Source: CAZGTQ01 sp964528575
GTDB lineage: Bacteria; Planctomycetota; UBA1135; GCA-002686595
DNA length: 11,733 nucleotides
Direction of reading: 5' to 3'
Assembly: GCA_964528575.1 (NCBI GenBank)
Contig: CAZGTQ010000280.1
Span: forward strand, 1-11,733
Below, piece after piece: positions 5,103-11,733 of the stretch (position 1 is the stretch's first letter; each line of letters opens with the position of its first letter). The position numbers were made by a program, and so were the translations under genes. The notes beneath the pieces were generated by a model. The model was not told the origin of the DNA and ran no database searches. It saw only the letters and a list, made by a program, of their open reading frames with translations.

Positions 5103-8100
5103 ATGACGCCCCCTCCTCCGCCCTTCGACGTCGAGCTCCTGCTCGAGCAGCGCGACTTCCTGCGCGCGATCGCCCGCGCCCTGGTCGGCGACGACCGCGC
5201 GGACGACGTCGTGCAGGCCACGTGGCTGCGCGCTCTCGAGCACCCGCCGCGGCGCACGGGCGCCCTGCGCGGCTGGCTCGCGCGCGTGGCGCGCAACGTC
5301 GCGCTCAACGAGCGGCGCCACGAGGGCCAACGGCCCGACCGCGAGCGCCAGGCCGCGCGTCCCGAGTCCCTGCGGGGCGAGGAGCGCGACCTCGAGCTCG
5401 AGCAGCACGTCGTCGAGGTGGTCCGCTCGCTCGAGCAGCCGTACCGCTCGACGGTCTACCTGCGCTTCTACAAGGGCCTGGGCCCGACGGAGATCGCGCA
5501 GGAGCTGGGCGTCCCGGTGGCCACGGTCAAGACCAGGCTCCAGCGCGGGCTGGACAAGTTGCGAGCGGACCTCGACCGGCGGCACGGCGGCAGCCGGCGC
5601 GAGTGGTCGCTCGCTCTCGTCGCCCTGGCCTTGCCCGAGCTCCTACCGTCCGCCGACGGCCTCGTGTCGATCGGCGCAGTCCTGAAAGGTCTCGTCCTCA
5701 TGCACAAGTCCCTTGCCGCCGCGGGCGCCGCGGCCGCCGTCCTCGCCGTCGCCGGCGTCGCCTGGTTCGCGACGCGCGACGACGGCGCCACCACGCCGAG
5801 CTCGACCCAGCCGGCCGTCGCGCAGGTCGCGGCGCTGTCGTCCGACGCGCCCGACGCCGCGCTCGACGCTCCCGTCGCGCAGGACGAGCCGCGCGCCGCG
5901 TCGTCCGCCGCCGCGCCCGAGCGCGTCGCGCTCGAAGCTCCGCCCGCGGCCGCGCCGCGCGCGTCGCAGGATGACGGCATCGTCGGCCGCGTCGTCGACG
6001 AGAGCGGCCGTCCCGTCGAGGGCGCCCTCGTGCGCGCGACCGCGTCCGCCGGGCTCGTCCTGTTCGAGCTCGACTCGCTCGCGCTGGACGCGCACGTCGA
6101 CGAGCAGGCTACGACGGGCGCCGACGGGCGCTTCTGGCTGCCCGCGCACGAGGACGGCGGGGTGCAGCTCATCGTCGAGGCTGCCGGCTTCGCGCCGTTC
6201 CGCAAGGAGCTGACGGCGTACTACGACCGCAGCACCGACGCGGGCGATCTCCAGCTCGAGCGCGGCGTGCTGCTCTCCGGCCGCGTCGTCGACACGTCGG
6301 GCCGGCCGATCGAGGGCGCGCGCATCCGCTCGTCCGCGGCGCGTCGCAGCGCGAACGTGATCACGACCGGCGCGCTCGAGCGCGTCGCCGCCGTCACCGC
6401 GTCCGACGGGAGCTTCCTCGTCGACCGCCAGGCGGTCGGGCCGTGGACGCTGTACGTCGAGTCGGACGAGCACCCGACCCAGGTCGCGAGCGGCGAGACG
6501 AGCGCGCGCGGCCAGCGCGTCGCCGACCTGCGCATCGTGCTCGACGACGGCTACACGATCGCGGGCCACGTGGCGGGAGCCCCGCAGGACGCGGGCCCGC
6601 TGTGGGTGCGCGTCCGGCCCGTCGACGAGGGCCGCCGGCCGGGCAATCGGGGCGTCGTCATGCTCTCGATCGGCGGTGGCGGGATGCCGACGAGCGTCGA
6701 GCGGGTCGTGCCGGTCGGACCGGGCGCTCGCTTCGAGGTCCACGGCCTCGCCGCCGGCAAGCGCTATCTCCTGACGGCGTTCGACCGCGACGGCGGCTTC
6801 GGCGGCCGCGCGCGCACCGAGTCGATCGAGGCGATTCCAGGCAACCTGTCGGTCGTGCTGCCGTGGTCGGTCGGCGCGACGATCGCGTTCCAGCTCGTCG
6901 ACGCCCGCACCGGCGCGGCCGTCGAGCACGCGACGGTCAGCGCGGGGCTCCGCTTCCCCAGGCCTGTCGCGCCCGACGGCGAGAACCGCCACCCCGGCGG
7001 CCTCGTGGTGATCGACGACCTGCGCGTCGAGGGCGACGGCGCGACCGCGCGCGTCAAGATCCAGGCGCAGGGCTATGCCGATTGGGAGCGCACGGACGTC
7101 CGCGTCCTGCGCGACCAGCGCGCCGACCTCGGCACGATCGCGCTCGACCCGGTGCCGATGACGTACGTCACGGTCGCCGATGAGTCCGGCGCGCCGGTCG
7201 CAGGCGCCCAGGTGCGGCTGATGCCCGCGCCGGAGCCGGGCGAGGACGGGAGCGTCGGGAGGACGTTCGAGCGGCGCATCGAGGTCGACGTCGACGCCGC
7301 GTCCGGCCACGTCGCGAGCCACACGGACTTCGGCGCGCTGCGACGCGCCGTCACCGACAAGGACGGCGTCGCCGCGCTCACGAGCTTGCCCGGCGAGAGG
7401 GTGCAGATCGAGGTCGCGGCCGACCGCTTCGCGGACTACCGCAGCGGCCCGGTCGTGCTGCCCGAGAAGACCGATCTGCGCCACAGCGCCCGACTCGCGC
7501 ACGGCGGCACCGTCGCGCTGCTGGTCGTCGACGCCGCGGGCGAGCCCGTCGCGGGAGCGCGCGTGCAGCACCGCGGCCCCGCGGACTCCGAGATCGAGGC
7601 CGAGCGCTCGCGCTCGACCGACTCCGAGGGCCGCGTCTGGTTCCGCCACCTCGAGACGGGCGTCCACGGCTTCCGGCTCGCCGAGGAGCCGCAGACCATG
7701 TCGGCGGACGGTGCCGTGTTCGCGTTCACGATGCCCGGCGCCGGCGCGCCGTGGACGGAGACCGCGGTGGCGGACGCGGAGGTCGAGCTCGTGCTCTCCA
7801 CCGCCGAGCAGAGCCTCCTCTACGGCGAGATCCGCGAGAACGGGGAGCCGCTCGTCGGCGCCGACGTGCGGCTCGAGACGGTGGGCGAAGAGGAGTTCTC
7901 GTTCCCCGGGCTCGGGGTCGGGCCGCGGGCCAAGACCGACGCCGACGGCCGCTACGAGCTCGCGGACGTCGACGCGGGCGAGTACGAGCTGGTGATCGAG
8001 CATCCCACGCGCGCCGTGCCCGCGCGGCACGCGGTCGAGGTGCGCAGCGGCGAGAACCGCTTCGACGTCGACCTCGACGTCGCGATCGTGCGCGGCCGCG

Positions 8101-8708
8101 TCGTCGACGAAGAGGGCGTCCCGCTCGCGGGCGTGCTGGTCAGCGCCGAGCGCTATCAGCCCGCCGGCCCGCGGCGGTCGTTCGTCGCGATCGCGGTGAC
8201 CGACGACGGCTCGGACTCCGGCGCCAGCGTCAGCGTCTCGCACGGCGACGAGCGCGCGAACCGGGCCGAGACGAACGCCGAGGGCTACTACGAGCTGCGC
8301 GGCGTCCCGTCCGGCACCAGGCTCGTCGTCAAGGCGCGTGCGGCGGACTTCTCGCCCGCGACGTCGGAGCCGTTCGAGGTCGCGCCCTTCGAGGAGCGCA
8401 GCGGCGTCGACGTGAGCCTGAGGCGCGGGGCGACGCTCGTCGTCGAGGTGTTCTCCGCCGACGGCTCGCCGGCGCGCAACGCGCTCGTCAACGCGCGTCC
8501 GCGCACCGAAGAGGGCGAGCCGCGGGGCGAGCCGACCATCCAGCTCACGAACGCGCAGGGCATCGCACGCTTCGGGGACCTGTCGGTCGGGCGCTGGCTG
8601 GTGAGCGCGGGGACGATCGGGGCGGGACCGATCGACGGTTCCGTTGAACCGAAGGAGATCGAGCTCGTTGGGGGGCAGGAAGGGCGGCTCCGCTTCGATC
8701 TGCCCTAG
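5103..8708 (+). CDS. ECF-type sigma-70 factor fused to a membrane helix and about nine carboxypeptidase-regulatory-like domains
   Basis: This encodes 1201 residues in one uninterrupted frame. Residues 14-75 are sigma region 2 (DDRADDVVQATWLRAL, then GWLARVARNVALNERR). Residues 103-158 are region 4 with its helix-turn-helix (PTEIAQELGVPVATVKTRLQRG). There is no region 1 or 3, as usual in ECF factors. One hydrophobic helix follows (about 203-223, after HK 201-202), then an Ala/Pro/Asp-rich linker to about 290. The rest is a chain of beta-sandwich units whose strands read like GRVVDESGRPVEGALV, starting near 292, 390, 484, 593, 687, 803, 906, 996 and 1111; the third and fourth are the least clear. 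The sigma part must be cytoplasmic and the repeats outside it. ECF factors with membrane-bound C-terminal extensions are known in Planctomycetota. No anti-sigma gene is nearby, so control by the fused exterior or by proteolytic release is an inference. M200 could be an internal start. Confidence 0.88.
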   Translation: MTPPPPPFDVELLLEQRDFLRAIARALVGDDRADDVVQATWLRALEHPPRRTGALRGWLARVARNVALNERRHEGQRPDRERQAARPESLRGEERDLELEQHVVEVVRSLEQPYRSTVYLRFYKGLGPTEIAQELGVPVATVKTRLQRGLDKLRADLDRRHGGSRREWSLALVALALPELLPSADGLVSIGAVLKGLVLMHKSLAAAGAAAAVLAVAGVAWFATRDDGATTPSSTQPAVAQVAALSSDAPDAALDAPVAQDEPRAASSAAAPERVALEAPPAAAPRASQDDGIVGRVVDESGRPVEGALVRATASAGLVLFELDSLALDAHVDEQATTGADGRFWLPAHEDGGVQLIVEAAGFAPFRKELTAYYDRSTDAGDLQLERGVLLSGRVVDTSGRPIEGARIRSSAARRSANVITTGALERVAAVTASDGSFLVDRQAVGPWTLYVESDEHPTQVASGETSARGQRVADLRIVLDDGYTIAGHVAGAPQDAGPLWVRVRPVDEGRRPGNRGVVMLSIGGGGMPTSVERVVPVGPGARFEVHGLAAGKRYLLTAFDRDGGFGGRARTESIEAIPGNLSVVLPWSVGATIAFQLVDARTGAAVEHATVSAGLRFPRPVAPDGENRHPGGLVVIDDLRVEGDGATARVKIQAQGYADWERTDVRVLRDQRADLGTIALDPVPMTYVTVADESGAPVAGAQVRLMPAPEPGEDGSVGRTFERRIEVDVDAASGHVASHTDFGALRRAVTDKDGVAALTSLPGERVQIEVAADRFADYRSGPVVLPEKTDLRHSARLAHGGTVALLVVDAAGEPVAGARVQHRGPADSEIEAERSRSTDSEGRVWFRHLETGVHGFRLAEEPQTMSADGAVFAFTMPGAGAPWTETAVADAEVELVLSTAEQSLLYGEIRENGEPLVGADVRLETVGEEEFSFPGLGVGPRAKTDADGRYELADVDAGEYELVIEHPTRAVPARHAVEVRSGENRFDVDLDVAIVRGRVVDEEGVPLAGVLVSAERYQPAGPRRSFVAIAVTDDGSDSGASVSVSHGDERANRAETNAEGYYELRGVPSGTRLVVKARAADFSPATSEPFEVAPFEERSGVDVSLRRGATLVVEVFSADGSPARNALVNARPRTEEGEPRGEPTIQLTNAQGIARFGDLSVGRWLVSAGTIGAGPIDGSVEPKEIELVGGQEGRLRFDLP

Positions 8709-8757
8709 CTGCTAGCCGCGCTCCGCGCAAGCCACGCAGGGGATTGCAGGGCTTCGT

Positions 8758-8806
8758 GACGCCCCCGGCCGCCGCCGCACTCGGAGGCCGGGGGCGTCCT
8801 TCTCAT
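8758..8806 (+). terminator. Strong hairpin terminator after the sigma fusion gene
   Basis: Perfect 13-bp arms gacgcccccggcc (8758-8770) and ggccgggggcgtc (8786-8798) enclose a 15-nt loop and are followed by cttctcat, a short pyrimidine-rich stretch. It lies 49 nt after the stop codon. A stem this long is unlikely by chance even at this G+C. It should separate the sigma gene from the esterase gene. Confidence 0.75.
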
Positions 8807-8820
8807 CGCGCGCGCCGCGT

Positions 8821-8832
8821 TACGGCGCCGTA
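8821..8832. other. 12-bp perfect palindrome upstream of the esterase gene
   Basis: tacggcgccgta lies 13 nt before the GTG at 8846. It could be an operator half-site pair or chance; palindromes of this length are common in DNA this rich in G+C. Confidence 0.2.
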
Positions 8833-8845
8833 GCGCCATTGGCCG

Positions 8846-10372
8846 GTGCGCTCGCGCGCGCGCTCTGCGATCATCGCACGCGTGATGGCGCTCTGTGCGA
8901 TCGTGGTCGGCCTCGCGCCCGCGCTGTGCGCCGCGCCGCCGAACGACGGCCCGACGTTCGAGGTCCGCGTCGCGCCGGGCGTGCTCGCGGAGCCGTTCAC
9001 AGGACGCGTGCTCGTGTTCCTGTCGAAGACGCTGCCGGAGCCGCGCACGTGGAACAACCCCGCGCGGCTCGAGCCGATCGTAGCGGCGGACTTCGTCGAC
9101 GCGCGGGGCCCGTTCGTGATCGACGCGAGCAACGCCGTCTCGTTCCCGGTCGCGCCGGCCGAGCTCGAGGGCGGCGTCTACCGGGCGCAGGCGGTGCTCG
9201 ACCTCGCGCGCCACCATCCGCGCCCGGGCGTCGCGCCGGGCAACCCGTGCTCGGCGCCGCTGCAGGTCGAGCTGCGGCGTGGCGGCGACGAGCGTTTCGT
9301 CCTGACGTGCGACGGCGTCGTGCCGCCGCGCGCCATCGAACAAACGCGCTGGACGCGGCTCTTCGAGCTCGAGTCGCAGCTCCTGACGCAGTTCCATGGC
9401 CGGCCGACGAAGCTGCGCGCGCTCGTGCACTTGCCGGGCGCGTGGCACGACGAGCCCGAGCGCACGTTCCCGGTGCACTGGTTCCTGAGCGGCTTCGGCG
9501 CGTCGATCGACGGCTTCGAGTCCGTCGACTGGCCCGCGCGCGAGCTCGAGGGCGAGCCGACGTTGATGGTCTATCCGGATCCTTCGTGCGCGAGCGGCCA
9601 CCACGGCTTCGCGAACAGCGCGAGCAACGGCCCGTGGGGCGACGCGTTCGTGTACGAGCTCGTCCCCGCGCTCGAGCGCGCCTTCCGCGGCGCCGGCGCC
9701 CGCGACGCGCGCTTCCTCGTCGGCCACTCGAGCGGCGGTTGGGCCGCGCTCTGGCTGATGGCGACCTATCCGAACGTCTTCGGCTACGCGTGGGCGGGCT
9801 CGCCCGACCCGGTCGATTTCCGCGACTTCATGGGCGTCGACCTGTACGCGCAGGGCGCGAACCTGTTCGTCGACGAGAACGGCGATCCGCGCCCGTTCTG
9901 CGAGCTCGGCGGCGCGTGGACGGTCGGCTACACGCGCGAGCAGGCGGCGTTCGAGCAGGTGCTTCGCGGCGGCGTCCTGGGCTACTTCGAAGCGCTCTTC
10001 GGCCCGCGCGGCCCCGACGGCCGTCCCGCGCGCCTGTACGACCGCGAGACGGGCGCGGTCGACGCGGACGTGGCGCAGGCGTGGAGCCGCTACGACCTGG
10101 GCAAGAAGCTGCGGACGCAGTGGGACGAGCTGGGCCCGAAGCTCGACGGTCGCGTGGCGATCACGATGGGCAACCGCGACAACTTCCTGCTCCAGGGCGC
10201 GGTCGAGCTGTTGCGCGACGACCTCGCCGAGCTCGGCGCGAACGTCCGCATCCGCGTGCTCGCCGGCGACCACTTCTCGATCCGCTCGCACGAGCCCGAC
10301 AGCGACGTCCTGCGCGCGATGATCGCGCGCTACCGCGCCTGGCGCGACGGCGAGGAGCGCTCGAACCCATAG
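8846..10372 (+). CDS. Secreted esterase-D-type alpha/beta hydrolase
   Basis: This encodes 508 residues from GTG 8846. The start is uncertain: ATG 8885 gives 495 residues, and neither has a clear ribosome site. I prefer 8846 because it yields a basic n-region (MRSRARSAIIAR) before the hydrophobic core and LCA cleavage site. Residues about 35-170 form an Ig-like beta domain, as in some esterase-D relatives. Residues about 190-500 match the putative-esterase family (PF00756 type): an oxyanion-region strand VHWFLSGFG, nucleophile elbow GHSSGG with S295, and probable triad partners D445 (MGNRDNF) and H476 (GDHFSIRS). All three catalytic residues are present and well placed, so it is probably an active ester hydrolase acting outside the cytoplasm, perhaps on acylated polysaccharides; the substrate cannot be told. 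It stands alone between a terminator and a 157-bp gap. Confidence 0.82.
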   Translation: MRSRARSAIIARVMALCAIVVGLAPALCAAPPNDGPTFEVRVAPGVLAEPFTGRVLVFLSKTLPEPRTWNNPARLEPIVAADFVDARGPFVIDASNAVSFPVAPAELEGGVYRAQAVLDLARHHPRPGVAPGNPCSAPLQVELRRGGDERFVLTCDGVVPPRAIEQTRWTRLFELESQLLTQFHGRPTKLRALVHLPGAWHDEPERTFPVHWFLSGFGASIDGFESVDWPARELEGEPTLMVYPDPSCASGHHGFANSASNGPWGDAFVYELVPALERAFRGAGARDARFLVGHSSGGWAALWLMATYPNVFGYAWAGSPDPVDFRDFMGVDLYAQGANLFVDENGDPRPFCELGGAWTVGYTREQAAFEQVLRGGVLGYFEALFGPRGPDGRPARLYDRETGAVDADVAQAWSRYDLGKKLRTQWDELGPKLDGRVAITMGNRDNFLLQGAVELLRDDLAELGANVRIRVLAGDHFSIRSHEPDSDVLRAMIARYRAWRDGEERSNP

Positions 10373-10505
10373 CGGCGGCGGCGGCGCAGTGCGCATCGAC
10401 GCGCGGCGCGGATCGGTCGAGAGCTTGCTCGGTCCCCTCCCGGAGCGCTCGGGTGACTCGCGGCTCCGGCTCGCGTTCTGACCGGCTCCCGTTACACGCC
10501 TGTGA

Positions 10506-10524
10506 CCGCGGACTTCCGCGGGAG
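10506..10524 (+). promoter_or_regulatory. Ribosome site of the FG-GAP gene overlapping a small hairpin
   Basis: GGGAG (10520-10524) lies 5 nt before ATG 10530 and supports that start over ATG 10542. The stem ccgcgg-actt-ccgcgg (10506-10521) covers the first two G residues of the site and could reduce ribosome access. The preceding gap 10373-10505 shows no other gene or clear promoter. Confidence 0.45.
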
Positions 10525-10529
10525 CGACG

Positions 10530-11733
10530 ATGCTCGCGAGCATGCGTTCGGAGCTCGCGCTCGTCTCGCTCGTCGCGCTCGGCTGCGCTGAGGTCGTGTC
10601 TCCGCCGGCCGAGCTCTTCGGGTGCTCCGTGGCGACGCTCGGCGACCTCGACGGCGACGGCGTCGACGACTTCGCGATCAGCGGCGGCTACGACTTGGAG
10701 GACAGCGGGCCGGGCGACGTGTGGGTGTTCTCGGGGGCGACGCGCGACGTGCTCCTGCACGTGCGCGGCGACGCTCCCGGCGACGGATTCGGGCTCTCGG
10801 TGCTCGGCCCGGGCGATCTGGACGCGGACGGCGTGCCGGACCTCGTCGTGGGAGCGAGCGGTTCGATCGGCGCCGACGGCCTGCGGACGGCGGGGTACGT
10901 GCGCGCGATCGGCGGACGCGACGGTGATGCTCTGTACGACGTCGCGCTGCCCGGCGACGGCTTCCTGAACTGGTGGCACTTCCGGGGCGCCGGTCCCGCG
11001 CTCGCCGCGCTGGGCGACGTCGACGGCGACGGGCGTCCGGACTACGCCGTCGGCTCACGTTTCGTCGCCAACGGCGGCGGGCGCGTCGCCTGCCTGTCCG
11101 GCGCCGACGGCAGCGAGCTGTGGGCGCTCGGGACCGATGCCGAGGACGCGTTCCTCGGTGCCGCGCTCGTTCCGCTCGAAGACCGCGACGGCGACGGCGT
11201 TGCGGAGCTGCTCGCGACGGCTCCTGGCGCGGACCAGCTCGTCCTGTCCGGCGCGTCGGGCGCGGTGCTGCTGGCGTTCGGGAGCGATCAGAGCGAGTCG
11301 CTCGGCTTCGACGCGGTCGCGACGTCCGACGTGACGGGCGATGGGGTGGCGGAGCTCGTGCTCGGCGAGCCAAACGTCATGACGGGGCATGGCGCGGAAG
11401 GCCGCGTTCACCTGCACGACGGAGCGACGGGAGCGCGCCTCGCGACATGGGATCACTTGCCGGGCGACCGCTACTTGGGGACGGAGCTCACGTCGCTCCC
11501 CGACCGCGACGGGGACGGCGTACCGGAAGTGGGGGTCGGCATCGAGTACCGCCCGCTCGTCGTCGACGGCGCCAGCGGACGGGAAGCGCTCGACCTGTCG
11601 TTCCCTCGAGTCGATCCCCTGACGATCGGGCTCGCACCGTACGAGTACGGCCGCCTCGTCGCGCGCGTGGGCGATCTGGACGGCGATGGCCTCGACGACG
11701 TCGCCGTCGCTTCAGGGACCTTGCGCGCCGGCG
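10530..11733 (+). CDS. FG-GAP repeat (integrin alpha-like) exported protein, 3' truncated by the window end
   Basis: The frame is open from ATG 10530 to the right edge, with 401 visible residues. The N-terminus MLASMRSELALVSLVALGC is a signal sequence. C19 could be lipidated, though ALGC is a poor lipobox, so a plain Sec signal is also possible. Seven calcium-loop motifs of the DxDxDG type begin near residues 39, 96, 163, 218, 267, 325 and 382, each followed by a (P/D/A)(D/E)xxV(G/A) strand, for example DLDGDGVDDFAI and DVDGDGRPDYAV. This is the FG-GAP repeat found in integrin-alpha beta-propellers, which bind calcium and often mediate adhesion or ligand binding outside the cell. The fifth motif (DVTGDG) has lost one acidic ligand. 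A beta-propeller of about seven blades is likely; the spacing of 49-67 residues fits. More repeats or a sorting tail may follow beyond the edge. The specific ligand is unknown. Confidence 0.85.
   Translation, partial: MLASMRSELALVSLVALGCAEVVSPPAELFGCSVATLGDLDGDGVDDFAISGGYDLEDSGPGDVWVFSGATRDVLLHVRGDAPGDGFGLSVLGPGDLDADGVPDLVVGASGSIGADGLRTAGYVRAIGGRDGDALYDVALPGDGFLNWWHFRGAGPALAALGDVDGDGRPDYAVGSRFVANGGGRVACLSGADGSELWALGTDAEDAFLGAALVPLEDRDGDGVAELLATAPGADQLVLSGASGAVLLAFGSDQSESLGFDAVATSDVTGDGVAELVLGEPNVMTGHGAEGRVHLHDGATGARLATWDHLPGDRYLGTELTSLPDRDGDGVPEVGVGIEYRPLVVDGASGREALDLSFPRVDPLTIGLAPYEYGRLVARVGDLDGDGLDDVAVASGTLRAG

Noticed and set aside
5643..8243. Open frame of 866 codons on the minus strand opposite the sigma fusion
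   Set aside because: Its Asp/Arg/Ala-rich composition mirrors the plus-strand codons, and no domain is recognisable. The plus strand holds clear sigma and repeat domains.
8705..10543. Open frame of 612 codons on the minus strand opposite the esterase
   Set aside because: It lacks domain features, covers the 13-bp terminator, and opposes a gene with an intact catalytic triad.
8839..10968. Open frame of 709 codons on the plus strand in another frame over the esterase and FG-GAP genes
   Set aside because: The text is Arg/Ala-rich and spans two genes with recognisable families in other frames; it is a shadow frame.
1..11733. tRNA, rRNA, CRISPR array, insertion sequence or prophage
   Set aside because: Reading both strands, I saw no cloverleaf, regularly spaced repeats, transposase motifs or terminal inverted repeats.

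Overview
The window is very G+C-rich (about 70-75% by eye). It carries mostly secreted or envelope proteins and one very long membrane-tethered ECF sigma factor. Three traits fit Planctomycetota, most like the large-genome, high-GC marine isolates: an ECF sigma factor fused to a transmembrane helix and carboxypeptidase-regulatory-like (CarboxypepD_reg-like) domains, FG-GAP and beta-propeller secreted proteins, and a mosaic carbohydrate-binding/thioredoxin-like/TPR/toroid protein. This placement is an inference from protein architecture; there is no rRNA or marker gene here.

Layout: (1) 1-210, C-terminal end of a small membrane protein on +. (2) 283-1644 on -, a secreted beta-propeller protein convergent with it. 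The short gap holds two tandem duplications, each of which doubles one gene's stop codon. (3) 1645-1916, a divergent promoter region. (4) 1917-4466 on +, a secreted 849-residue mosaic protein. (5) 4418-5017 on -, a DUF1579-like lipoprotein whose 3' end appears frameshifted, convergent with gene 4 around a bulged hairpin. (6) 5103-8708 on +, the sigma factor/TM/repeat-domain fusion, divergent from the lipoprotein across 85 bp. It is followed by the best terminator of the window at 8758-8798. (7) 8846-10372 on +, a secreted esterase-D-type alpha/beta hydrolase. (8) 10530 to the right edge on +, a secreted or lipid-anchored FG-GAP protein cut by the window end.

No pathway links the genes clearly. 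The common theme is the cell surface. The sigma factor carries its own membrane anchor and a roughly 900-residue exterior, so it could sense an envelope signal without a separate anti-sigma factor; none is encoded in the window. The divergent lipoprotein is the nearest candidate target. No tRNA, rRNA, CRISPR array, transposase or phage gene is visible. The most notable points are the sigma/exterior fusion (with a possible internal start), the mosaic protein with a cysteine-poor thioredoxin-like fold and a toroid lacking the class II cyclase acid, and a one-base frameshift that sits exactly in a perfect inverted repeat.
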